Assembly: GCA_024698845.1 (NCBI GenBank)
Contig: JAILQR010000014.1
Span: 1 to 7,371 of the forward strand
Source of the DNA: Bacilli bacterium
GTDB lineage: Bacteria > Bacillota_I > Bacilli_A > RF39 > UBA660
DNA: 7,371 bases
Reading direction: 5' to 3'
The position numbers and the translations under genes were made by a program. The notes beneath the pieces are model-generated. The model was given only the letters and a program-made list of their open reading frames with translations, made no database searches and was not told where the DNA came from. Position 1 is the stretch's first letter; each line of letters opens with the position of its first letter. Below are positions 1 through 6,113 of this stretch, piece by piece.

Positions 1-792
1 AAACTTAAATATTTAATTAAGTATTACTTAATTGATAATAAAATCGATGATTATACAATTAAGAAGAAGTACCGTACATTAACAAAAATAAAGAAAAATT
101 TACTAGATAAGTATAGGGATGATATTGAATGGATTGAAATATCTCATAAGGGATATAAATACGATGTAGAATTAATCAAAAGAAAGAAAAATAAAATTTC
201 TAATTCTAGTGCAAGATGTAATTATGTTGCATCTAAGTCAGGTATTATTACATCAATAATTGCTAGAAAAGGTGTAATCAATGTAAGTGAAAATAATTAT
301 GTTAATAGAGGAGATATACTAATATCTGGATCAATAATATATAATGAAGAATTAAAAAAAGAAGTATGTGCTATCGGATCTGTATTAGGTGAAGTATGGT
401 ACAAGGTAGATATAAGTATTCCTTTAAAAGAAGAAACTCATAAAAAAATCAAAATGAAACAAAAAGACATGATTATTACATTTTTAGGAAAAGACTACAA
501 AATATTTAATACAAAATATAAAGTTGATAAAAGAAAAAATAATCATAGAAAATTAATAGATATTAGATTTGATAACACATATAAAACTAAGAAAACAAAA
601 ACAAGTTTAAACGAAAAGGAAGCTGTAAAAAAAGGGTTAGAATTATCCAAAGATTCAATATCGAAAAAACTATCAAAAAAAGGATATATTATAGAGCAAA
701 ATATTTTGAAGAAATACTCAAATAATGGTACAATATATCTAGAGGTACTTGTTACCGTAATAGATGAATTAGGGGTTATAGAAAATTACTAG
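1..792 (+). CDS. yqfD: Sporulation protein YqfD, C-terminal 263 residues (5' end outside window)
   Basis: The reading frame is open from the first base to TAG at 790-792, so the gene enters from the left and its start, with the expected N-terminal membrane segment, is not in the window. The family is a sporulation-associated membrane protein of endospore formers; its molecular role is not established. The recognisable core is at fragment residues 72-110, where VASKSGIIT is followed by a G-rich stretch ending in NRGDILISG. This resembles the biotinyl/lipoyl-like turn of YqfD ('VAKKDGIIT...V.KGD.LISG'). The family GEVWY motif follows at 130-134. The C-terminal third is very Lys/Asn-rich and diverged. 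In Bacillus yqfD precedes phoH, yqfF, ybeY, dgkA and era, and the genes downstream here are from that same block, which supports the call. An ATG at 454 is internal to this frame and is not the start. Confidence 0.85.
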   Translation, partial: KLKYLIKYYLIDNKIDDYTIKKKYRTLTKIKKNLLDKYRDDIEWIEISHKGYKYDVELIKRKKNKISNSSARCNYVASKSGIITSIIARKGVINVSENNYVNRGDILISGSIIYNEELKKEVCAIGSVLGEVWYKVDISIPLKEETHKKIKMKQKDMIITFLGKDYKIFNTKYKVDKRKNNHRKLIDIRFDNTYKTKKTKTSLNEKEAVKKGLELSKDSISKKLSKKGYIIEQNILKKYSNNGTIYLEVLVTVIDELGVIENY

Positions 793-806
793 TAGAGGTG
801 ATATTA

Positions 807-1418
807 ATGGTACTTGATATATTTTCACGAGCACTAAATAATATGTGGCCAATGATGGCAATATTTTTATGTGTAGTAATAACAATTAGAATTGCATATC
901 TATCTATGCATCATAAAAAAATTACTATATATAAAGAGATTCTAGGACTAACATTTATTATTTATATGTTACTATTATTCGAACTTTTAACGGCAACTGA
1001 TACTAATAACTATCATGGATTTAATATAACTCCATTTGCTGAAATATCTCGATATGGTTTTGGAACTAGACTATTTTATATAAATGTTGTAGGTAACATA
1101 TTAATATTTGTTCCATTTGGTTTATTTATTGCAGGTTACTTAAAAGCAAAAAAGGTATATCCAGTATTTATCGTATCACTAATAATAAGTACAACAGTAG
1201 AATTAGTACAATTAAAAATAGGTAGATCATTTGACATCGATGATATCTTACTAAACGTAGCTGGAGCTGTTATTGGATATTTATTATTTAAACTGCTAAA
1301 ATCTTTAAAAGATAAGCTTCCAGAATTCTTAAAAAAAGATTTTATATATAATATTCTTAGCGTTATTTTATTTGGTCTTCTAATCTACTGGCTTGCAAAT
1401 AGAATAGGAATTATATAA
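807..1418 (+). CDS. VanZ-family membrane protein
   Basis: This is a 203-residue polytopic membrane protein of the VanZ-like family, named for a teicoplanin-resistance accessory protein; most members have no defined activity. Hydrophobic segments lie at about residues 13-33, 45-63, 92-112, 117-135, 148-165 and 178-197. Family signatures are visible: NITPF at 73-77, GNILIFVPFG at 96-105, the conserved E132 and Q135 in the next segment, and R140 followed by FDIDDILLN at 142-150. I chose ATG 807 because the Shine-Dalgarno GAGGTGAT (795-802) sits 4 nt before it. An in-frame GTG at 798 lies inside that Shine-Dalgarno and is unlikely to be used. The gene starts 14 bp after yqfD and ends 1 bp before ybeY, so it is co-transcribed. 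It occupies the place of phoH and yqfF in the Bacillus order. A specific antibiotic-resistance role is not supported. Confidence 0.85.
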   Translation: MVLDIFSRALNNMWPMMAIFLCVVITIRIAYLSMHHKKITIYKEILGLTFIIYMLLLFELLTATDTNNYHGFNITPFAEISRYGFGTRLFYINVVGNILIFVPFGLFIAGYLKAKKVYPVFIVSLIISTTVELVQLKIGRSFDIDDILLNVAGAVIGYLLFKLLKSLKDKLPEFLKKDFIYNILSVILFGLLIYWLANRIGII

Positions 1419-1419
1419 T

Positions 1420-1860
1420 ATGAACAAGTTTACTATTGATAATGAATATGGATATAAGAATTATTCTTATTTAAGAAAAGTATTAAATGCAACACTAAAA
1501 CATGAAAAGATTAATAATGCTGTATTTTCTATAATCTTTGTAGATGAAGAAACAATTCATGAAATAAATAAAGATTACAGAGGTATAGATAGAGTAACTG
1601 ATGTTATATCATTTGCGTTTGAAGATACTGGTAAAATGGTGTATAATAATGTTCGTCTTCTTGGGGAAATATATATATGTATTCCAAGAATGCAAGAGCA
1701 AGCAAAAGAATATGGACATAGCGAAAAAAGAGAATTATCTTTTTTAGCAGTACATGGCCTTCTACATTTACTAGGTTATGATCATATGACTAAGGAAGAG
1801 GAAGAAGCTATGATTGGATTACAGGAGATGGTTTTAGATGGCGAAAATATCAAGAGATGA
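1420..1860 (+). CDS. ybeY: Endoribonuclease YbeY (16S rRNA maturation)
   Basis: YbeY is a small metal-dependent endoribonuclease of the UPF0054 family, acting in 16S rRNA 3'-end maturation and ribosome quality control in the cytoplasm. The 146-residue product has the normal family length. The metal-binding signature HGLLHLLGYDH is complete at residues 112-122, with H112, H116 and H122 as the three ligands. The upstream family block is also present: YRGIDRVTDVISFAF at 53-67, with the typical 'TDVLSF' core. The ATG follows the VanZ stop by one base, and its Shine-Dalgarno would lie within the end of that gene (ATAGGAA, 1404-1410), suggesting translational coupling. Its stop overlaps the start of dgkA by 23 bp. 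The neighbours dgkA, era and recO are the standard context. Confidence 0.96.
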   Translation: MNKFTIDNEYGYKNYSYLRKVLNATLKHEKINNAVFSIIFVDEETIHEINKDYRGIDRVTDVISFAFEDTGKMVYNNVRLLGEIYICIPRMQEQAKEYGHSEKRELSFLAVHGLLHLLGYDHMTKEEEEAMIGLQEMVLDGENIKR

Positions 1861-2227
1861 AATTAAGAAAAAAGGTATTAAAAGAACCCTTAGAACATTT
1901 AAGTTTTCTATTGATGGTTTAGCATATGCTTATAAAAATGAACAAAGTATGTTAATTCATGCATTAGGAACTGTATTTACTGTAGTTCTAGGTATTATTT
2001 TTAGTTTATCATTAACAGAATGGGCACTTGTATTTATTGCCCTTGGAGTAATCCTAGCTAGTGAACTTATAAATACTGCAATTGAGGCTGCTGTTGATTT
2101 ATGTACACTTGAAATACATCCACTTGCTAAAATAGCAAAAGATTGTGGATCTGCAGCAACATTTGTATTATTCTTAGTTTCTGTTGTAATTTGTTTATTT
2201 GTATTTGTACCACATTTTATTGGTTAG
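1838..2227 (+). CDS. dgkA: Diacylglycerol kinase / undecaprenol kinase (DgkA family)
   Basis: This is a small integral membrane lipid kinase. Gram-positive members phosphorylate undecaprenol, recycling the lipid carrier of cell-wall synthesis, rather than mainly diacylglycerol; that substrate is family knowledge and cannot be read here. The 129-residue protein has an amphipathic N-terminus and three hydrophobic segments (about 38-58, 62-85, 105-126). The active-site motif is intact: E76-x2-N79-x3-E83 within ASELINTAIEAAVD, and K101-D102 before the small-residue stretch GSAA. The Shine-Dalgarno CAGGAGA at 1822-1828 lies inside ybeY and supports ATG 1838. The 23-bp overlap with ybeY implies translational coupling. 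In Bacillus, cdd separates this gene from era; here era follows after 15 bp. Confidence 0.95.
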   Translation: MAKISRDEIKKKGIKRTLRTFKFSIDGLAYAYKNEQSMLIHALGTVFTVVLGIIFSLSLTEWALVFIALGVILASELINTAIEAAVDLCTLEIHPLAKIAKDCGSAATFVLFLVSVVICLFVFVPHFIG

Positions 2228-2242
2228 TTAGAGGTGATTTAT

Positions 2243-3127
2243 ATGCGTAGTGGTTTTGTAAGTTTAATTGGTAGACCTAATGTAGGTAAATCAACACTTT
2301 TAAATGCCATTATAAATGCTAAAGTTGCTATTACTTCTAATAAAGCACAAACAACAAGAAATATTATTCAAGGTATATATAATGAACCTGATACACAAAT
2401 AGTATTTGTTGATACTCCAGGTATTCATAAACCTGTTACTAAACTTGGAAGAGTTTTAAATAAACAATCTTATTCTTTAACTAAAGATGTAGATGCTATC
2501 CTTTTTGTAGTAGATGCTAAAGACGGTCTTGGTAAAGGTGATAAATATATTATTAATTCCCTTGAAAAAGGCAAAACACCAGTAATATTGGTTTTAAATA
2601 AAATTGATAGAATGACAACGTCTGAATTAATGCAAAGAATAAATGAATATAAAGACTTATTTGCATTTGCAGATATAGTTCCTGTATCTGCCTTAAAAAG
2701 AGATAATATTGAAAGACTTGTAAAAGTAGTTAAAGAATATTTAACTGATGAAGTAAAATATTTTGAAGATGATATATATACTAGTAGTTCTGTTAAGTTT
2801 ATGATTAGTGAAATCGTAAGAGAAAAATTACTTAATGTAACTACTGAAGAAATTCCTCATAGCATTACTTGTTATACAACAAGTTATGAAGATCAAGGTA
2901 ATTTAGTAAATATAAATGTAGATATTATTGTTGATCGTGATTCTGTTAAGAAAATTATTATTGGTAAAAGAGGAGATCGACTAAAAGAAGTTGGATCAAA
3001 GGCAAGACTTGAAATCCAATCGTTAATTGGAAAACAAGTATATTTAGATTTATACGTTAAAACAGTTAAGAACTGGAAAGATAAAGAAAAATATCTAAGT
3101 GAACTTGGATTTATGGATTTTGAATAA
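2243..3127 (+). CDS. era: GTPase Era (30S ribosome assembly)
   Basis: Era is an essential GTPase that binds the 3' end of 16S rRNA and helps small-subunit assembly. The 294-residue length is typical. The GTPase domain contains G1 GRPNVGKS (10-17), the switch I region with QTTRN (36-40), G3 DTPG (57-60), G4 NKID (119-122) and G5 SAL (149-151). The C-terminal KH domain (about 200-285) has the family TEEIPHS block (201-207), the RNA-binding loop IIGKRGDRL (239-247) and the closing VKTVKNWKD (272-280). ATG 2243 is chosen because Shine-Dalgarno GAGGTGAT (2231-2238) lies 4 nt upstream; a GTG at 2234 is inside that site. No critical residue appears to be missing. It functions alongside YbeY, which acts on the same rRNA end and is encoded two genes upstream. 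Confidence 0.98.
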   Translation: MRSGFVSLIGRPNVGKSTLLNAIINAKVAITSNKAQTTRNIIQGIYNEPDTQIVFVDTPGIHKPVTKLGRVLNKQSYSLTKDVDAILFVVDAKDGLGKGDKYIINSLEKGKTPVILVLNKIDRMTTSELMQRINEYKDLFAFADIVPVSALKRDNIERLVKVVKEYLTDEVKYFEDDIYTSSSVKFMISEIVREKLLNVTTEEIPHSITCYTTSYEDQGNLVNINVDIIVDRDSVKKIIIGKRGDRLKEVGSKARLEIQSLIGKQVYLDLYVKTVKNWKDKEKYLSELGFMDFE

Positions 3128-3168
3128 AATATAAATTTTAATCCCATAATATTTTTAGGTGATAAAAA

Positions 3169-3261
3169 ATGAAAAAATCTAAAATAGCATGGGAAAAATT
3201 TAAGTTTACTGGGAAGATAGAAGACTATTTATACTATAAAGAAATAAAAAAGAAGGAATAA
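3169..3261 (+). CDS. yqzL: YqzL-like 30-residue protein
   Basis: This small ORF between era and recO matches the position of yqzL in Bacillus. The product is 30 residues, with W8, F11, TG at 14-15, I17, and YLYYKE at 20-25. This resembles the Bacillus YqzL pattern 'W..F..TG.I..YL..KE', as I recall it. The C-terminal tail found in Bacillus is absent and replaced by a short Lys-rich end. A Shine-Dalgarno AGGTGAT (3157-3163) sits 5 nt before the ATG, and the stop is one base before the recO start, so the spacing is that of a translated operon gene. The function of the family is unknown to me. Because the protein is so short, the call rests on position, Shine-Dalgarno and these few matching residues together. 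Confidence 0.78.
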   Translation: MKKSKIAWEKFKFTGKIEDYLYYKEIKKKE

Positions 3262-3262
3262 T

Positions 3263-3991
3263 ATGAAAGAAGAAGTAGAAGGTATCATATTAAAAGAGAC
3301 ACCTTATAGTGAAACTTCTAAAGTATTGCAAATACTAACTAAGAAGTATGGCTTAGTTAGTGCAATAGCTAAAGGAGCTTCATCTATAAAAAGTAATCTT
3401 CGTTCATTAACTATTCCTTTTTTATATGCTAAATTTGAACTTATCTATAAAGAAGGTAAGTTATCAATTTTAACAGGTGGAAATATAATTAAACTATATG
3501 GTGAAGGTAAAAGTGACTTAAAACTATATGCTTATATGTCGTATTTATGTGATTTATCATATAACGTTCTTAAGGAGAATAATGACAAAGAAATATTTGA
3601 TATTCTAAAATCAAGTTTAGATAAGTTGTCAGAAAAGCTTGACTATGAGGTAATTAAAAATATAGTCGAGTTCAAATATTTAAATTATTTAGGTATAGAA
3701 CCTAATTTCAACATCTGTCATAAATGCCATATGGTCAAAGATTTTTATGCCATCGATGGAAAAATAGGTGGATTTGTATGTCATGATTGCTTTAAAAATG
3801 AAAGATTAATTACACCAAATCTACTAAAAAAAATGAAAAGATTTCAAGAAGTTAATATATCTGAAATAACAGAAATTAAATTAACAGATGAAGAAAAGAA
3901 ATTAATATCTGAATTTTTAAGAGAATATTATGAAACTTTCTCAGCAGTATATCTAAATAGTATTAAATTTTTAGATATGTTTAAATCTTGA
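3263..3991 (+). CDS. recO: DNA repair protein RecO
   Basis: RecO is a recombination mediator that works with RecR (and RecF) to load RecA onto SSB-coated single-stranded DNA and to anneal strands. The 242-residue protein is of normal length. The N-terminal OB-fold region begins with the typical VEGIILKETPYSETSKVL (5-22) and YGLVSAIAKGA (29-39). A helical domain follows, and a zinc-binding site lies at C152-x2-C155 and C173-x2-C176, preceded by LGIEPNFNIC. All four Cys are present. The start follows yqzL by 1 bp, with AAGGAA (3253-3258) as Shine-Dalgarno. The last bases, including the TGA stop, overlap the predicted promoter of the glyS unit. There is no intrinsic terminator immediately after recO, so read-through into the T-box leader is possible. 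Confidence 0.95.
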   Translation: MKEEVEGIILKETPYSETSKVLQILTKKYGLVSAIAKGASSIKSNLRSLTIPFLYAKFELIYKEGKLSILTGGNIIKLYGEGKSDLKLYAYMSYLCDLSYNVLKENNDKEIFDILKSSLDKLSEKLDYEVIKNIVEFKYLNYLGIEPNFNICHKCHMVKDFYAIDGKIGGFVCHDCFKNERLITPNLLKKMKRFQEVNISEITEIKLTDEEKKLISEFLREYYETFSAVYLNSIKFLDMFKS

Positions 3992-4016
3992 TTTATACAT
4001 ATTAATGTGTTAATAT
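3988..4016 (+). promoter_or_regulatory. Predicted sigma-A promoter of the T-box-glyS unit
   Basis: The -35 element is TTGATT (3988-3993), overlapping the recO stop codon. After a 17-nt spacer the -10 element TAATAT lies at 4011-4016, preceded directly by TGT (4008-4010), an extended -10. Transcription would begin near 4022-4024, immediately before the first base of the predicted short Stem I of the T-box. Each hexamer matches 4 of 6 consensus bases, and AT-rich DNA yields chance hits, so confidence is moderate. Confidence 0.5.
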
Positions 4017-4021
4017 TTAGG

Positions 4022-4160
4022 CATACAAGTGATGACGGGACCTGGAAATCCTCGAGCTATATAATAAAGAGAGATTCTTCTAAGAATAAGTAAGGTGGAA
4101 CCGCGGAATTTTTTTTCGTCCTTACAGATTATTTTTAGGAGTTTTTTTTAGGAAGGAAAT
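4022..4160 (+). promoter_or_regulatory. Glycine T-box riboswitch leader with very short Stem I
   Basis: The leader contains the canonical T-box sequence AAGGTGGAACCGCG (4092-4105). The antiterminator folds as GTAAGG (4090-4095) with CCTTAC (4120-4125), the 7-nt bulge TGGAACC (4096-4102), and GCG (4103-4105) with CGT (4117-4119). The bulge UGGA is complementary to a UCCA acceptor end. Bacterial tRNA-Gly carries U at the discriminator position, so this agrees with the downstream glycyl-tRNA synthetase. Stem III is ATTCT/AGAAT (4074-4078/4083-4087) with a 4-nt loop. Only about 68 nt lie between the predicted transcription start and the antiterminator. The best Stem I is ATA..AGT / GCT.TAT (4023-4030/4056-4062), a kink-turn-like TGATGA (4030-4035) opposite CGAG, and CGGGA/TCCTCG closing the loop CCTGGAAA (4041-4048), which holds GGA at 4044-4046 as candidate specifier. 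No Stem II is visible. The T-box identity is firm; the Stem I fold and specifier are inference. Confidence 0.93.
4119..4149 (+). terminator. Possible T-box-controlled intrinsic terminator
   Basis: TCCT (4119-4122) can pair with AGGA (4137-4140), followed by G and eight T (4142-4149). The pairing competes with the antiterminator strand, as expected for a transcriptional T-box. The stem is only four to five pairs with a 14-nt loop, so it is weak. The same TCCTT can instead pair with AAGGA of the glyS Shine-Dalgarno (4153-4157), which would give translational control. Confidence 0.4.
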
Positions 4161-4166
4161 AAGTTT

Positions 4167-5546
4167 ATGAAAGAAATAACAATGGAAGAATTAGTTAATT
4201 ATTGTAAACAATACGGTTTTATATTCCAAGGAAGTGAAATCTATGGTGGTCTTGCAAATTCATGGGATTTTGGACCTCTTGGAACAATATTAAAAGAAAA
4301 TATTAGAAATGCATGGAAGCAAAAATTTATTCAAGAAAATAAATATAACTATGGACTTGATGCAGCAATTATCATGAATCCAAAAGTATGGGTTGCATCA
4401 GGACATGTTGCTTCATTTGCAGATCCACTTATAGATTGTAAAAAATGTAAGGCTAGACATAGAGCTGATAAATTAATTGAAGATTTTACTAAAGGTGAAG
4501 TAACCGCTGATGGATGGAGTAATGAAGAAATTGAAAAATATATTATGGAAAATAACATAGTATGTCCAACTTGTGGTAAACTTGACTATACTCCAATTAG
4601 AAAGTTTAATTTATTATTCGAAACAAGTATTGGTGTTACAGATGATACTAAGAACACAGTTTATTTAAGAGGTGAAACTGCACAAGGTATCTTCACAAAC
4701 TTCAAAAATGTTGAAAGAAGTATGAGAGCAAAAGTACCATTTGGTATTGCTCAAACTGGTAAAGCATTTAGAAATGAAATTACACCTGGTAACTTTATTT
4801 TTAGAACAAGAGAGTTTGAACAAATGGAACTTGAATTCTTCTGCAAACCAGGAACAGATCTTGAATGGTTTGGATATTGGAAAAATTACTGTATGGATTT
4901 CTTAAAAACTCTAGGTCTTGATACTGAAAAATTAAGAATGAGAGATCATGCTAAAGAAGAACTTGCTTTCTATAGTAAAGCTACAACAGATATTGAATAT
5001 CTATTCCCAATGGGATGGGGAGAACTTTGGGGAATTGCTGATAGAACAGATTATGACTTAGGAGTTCATCAAGAAGCCTCATCACAAGATTTAAGATATT
5101 TAGATCCTGAAACAAATGAAAAATATTTACCATACGTTATTGAACCATCTGTTGGTATTGAAAGATTAATGCTTGCAATTCTTGCAAATTCATACAAGGA
5201 AGAAGAAGTTGGAGAAAATGATACTAGAGTAGTTCTAAAAATTAATCCAGCATTAGCTCCAATAAAAGCAAATATTATTCCATTAATTAAAAAAGTTCAT
5301 ACTGAAAAAGCAACAGAAATTTACTCTGAATTATGTAAGAAATTTAATTGTTCTTACGATGATGCTGGTTCAATTGGTAAAAGATATAGAAGAGCAGATG
5401 CAGTTGGTACACCATATTGTATTACAGTTGATGATGAAACTATTAATAATGGTACAGTAACTATTAGAAATAGAGATACAATGGAACAAATTACTATCAA
5501 AGTAGATGAAATAGAAGATTATATTAAATCAAATACTGCTTTATAA
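4167..5546 (+). CDS. glyS: Glycyl-tRNA synthetase, single-chain alpha2 type
   Basis: This class II synthetase charges tRNA-Gly with glycine using ATP. The 459-residue product is the homodimeric type shared with Mycoplasma, many Gram-positives and eukaryotes, not the separate GlyQ and GlyS chains of Bacillus subtilis. The N-terminus has the family block FQGSEIYGGLANSWDFGPLG (20-39). A zinc-binding insertion has C91-x2-C94 and C133-x2-C136. Motif 2 is around FRNE (201-204) and FRTREFEQMELEFF (212-225). Glycine/ATP pocket sequence follows at GELWGIADRTDYDL (285-298), and motif 3 is EPSVGIERL (326-334). The anticodon-binding domain covers about 355-455, with GKRYRRADAVGTPYC (404-418). Shine-Dalgarno AGGAAGG (4150-4156) precedes ATG 4167 by 10 nt. 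Expression is probably T-box controlled by uncharged tRNA-Gly. The position after recO is where Bacillus has glyQ-glyS. Confidence 0.98.
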   Translation: MKEITMEELVNYCKQYGFIFQGSEIYGGLANSWDFGPLGTILKENIRNAWKQKFIQENKYNYGLDAAIIMNPKVWVASGHVASFADPLIDCKKCKARHRADKLIEDFTKGEVTADGWSNEEIEKYIMENNIVCPTCGKLDYTPIRKFNLLFETSIGVTDDTKNTVYLRGETAQGIFTNFKNVERSMRAKVPFGIAQTGKAFRNEITPGNFIFRTREFEQMELEFFCKPGTDLEWFGYWKNYCMDFLKTLGLDTEKLRMRDHAKEELAFYSKATTDIEYLFPMGWGELWGIADRTDYDLGVHQEASSQDLRYLDPETNEKYLPYVIEPSVGIERLMLAILANSYKEEEVGENDTRVVLKINPALAPIKANIIPLIKKVHTEKATEIYSELCKKFNCSYDDAGSIGKRYRRADAVGTPYCITVDDETINNGTVTIRNRDTMEQITIKVDEIEDYIKSNTAL

Positions 5547-5554
5547 TTTAAGTT

Positions 5555-5587
5555 AACAGACAAATGACGTTTTTGTCTGTTTTTTTA
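5555..5587 (+). terminator. Intrinsic terminator of glyS
   Basis: A perfect 10-bp stem AACAGACAAA (5555-5564) / TTTGTCTGTT (5572-5581) with a 7-nt loop is followed by an uninterrupted T run to 5586. It begins 8 bp after the glyS stop codon and closes the T-box-glyS unit before the sepF promoter. Confidence 0.93.
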
Positions 5588-5598
5588 TTATTAATTTA

Positions 5599-5627
5599 TT
5601 GAAAATAGAATATTTCTTTGATAAAAT
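5599..5627 (+). promoter_or_regulatory. Predicted sigma-A promoter of sepF-divIVA
   Basis: The -35 element TTGAAA (5599-5604), a 17-nt spacer and the -10 element TAAAAT (5622-5627) each match 5 of 6 consensus bases. TGA directly before the -10 adds an extended -10. Transcription would start near 5634, about 26 nt before the sepF ATG. The site follows the glyS terminator by 11 bp, as expected for an independent unit. Confidence 0.75.
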
Positions 5628-5659
5628 TATCTATAGAATACTATAGGAGGAATGCAATT

Positions 5660-6073
5660 ATGGCATTAAAAAAATTAAAAAAGATTTTCGTTGATAGCGA
5701 AGATGGTGAAATGATAGGTGGAGAAGACGATTTCTACTCTGTATCTGCAGATGACGCAATTAAAGATGCTGATAAAACTGGTAATAAAATGATTCTTCTT
5801 GAACCAAGAGCATATTCAGAAAGCCAACAAATCGCTGATCATTTAAAAAATAGAAATAGTGTTGTTGTTAATCTTAAAAGGGTAACATCTGATCAAGCTA
5901 AAAGAATTATTGATTTCTTAAGTGGATGTATCTATGCTATTGGTGGAACAATGCAAAAAATTGGTGTAGGTATTTATCTATGTACCCCTAAAAACGTTAA
6001 CGTTATGGGAAAAATTTCTGATGATTCTGAAAAATCAAAATCAAAAGATGAAGATTACGAATGGGAAAATTAA
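5660..6073 (+). CDS. sepF: Cell division protein SepF
   Basis: SepF is a membrane-associated cytoskeletal protein that binds FtsZ, bundles its filaments and tethers the Z-ring. The 137-residue protein has a Lys-rich amphipathic N-terminus (MALKKLKKIF, 1-10) suited to membrane anchoring, then an acidic linker (about 12-40). The conserved SepF core lies at about 43-118, with MILLEPRAYSESQQIADHL (44-62), SVVVNLKRV (67-75), RIIDFLSGCIYAIGGTMQKI (82-101) and YLCTPKNV (106-113). The tail is acidic and disordered in appearance. ATG 5660 is chosen because Shine-Dalgarno TAGGAGG (5644-5650) lies 9 nt upstream and the protein then begins as the family does; an in-frame GTG at 5618 falls within the promoter. 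divIVA follows 40 bp downstream with no terminator between, so the two are probably one transcript. Confidence 0.96.
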   Translation: MALKKLKKIFVDSEDGEMIGGEDDFYSVSADDAIKDADKTGNKMILLEPRAYSESQQIADHLKNRNSVVVNLKRVTSDQAKRIIDFLSGCIYAIGGTMQKIGVGIYLCTPKNVNVMGKISDDSEKSKSKDEDYEWEN

Positions 6074-6113
6074 TTATATCAAAATAAATATTTAAGGAAG
6101 CTTGGTGATAAGC

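Noticed and set aside
798..806. Upstream GTG start for the VanZ-family gene
   Set aside because: The GTG is part of the Shine-Dalgarno GAGGTGAT that serves ATG 807. The same reasoning removes GTG 2234 for era and TTG 6102 / GTG 6105 for divIVA.
807..1418. Glycopeptide resistance determinant
   Set aside because: VanZ-family membership alone does not indicate resistance. No vanHAX-type or two-component genes are nearby, and the context is a housekeeping operon.
2893..3147. Minus-strand 84-codon open frame opposite the end of era
   Set aside because: It lies wholly over the era KH domain, has no plausible Shine-Dalgarno or recognisable motif, and is a shadow of the + strand gene.
4011..4066. 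Longer Stem I base pairing TAATATTTAG with CTATATAATA
   Set aside because: The helix has two mismatches in ten and would consume the predicted -10 element. It is kept only as a fallback if transcription starts upstream.
4349..4558. Minus-strand 69-codon open frame inside glyS
   Set aside because: It is antisense to the glyS zinc-binding insertion, with no family features or start signal.
5618..5659. Upstream GTG start for sepF
   Set aside because: It falls inside the predicted promoter between the -35 and -10 elements, and the Shine-Dalgarno AGGAGG fits ATG 5660.
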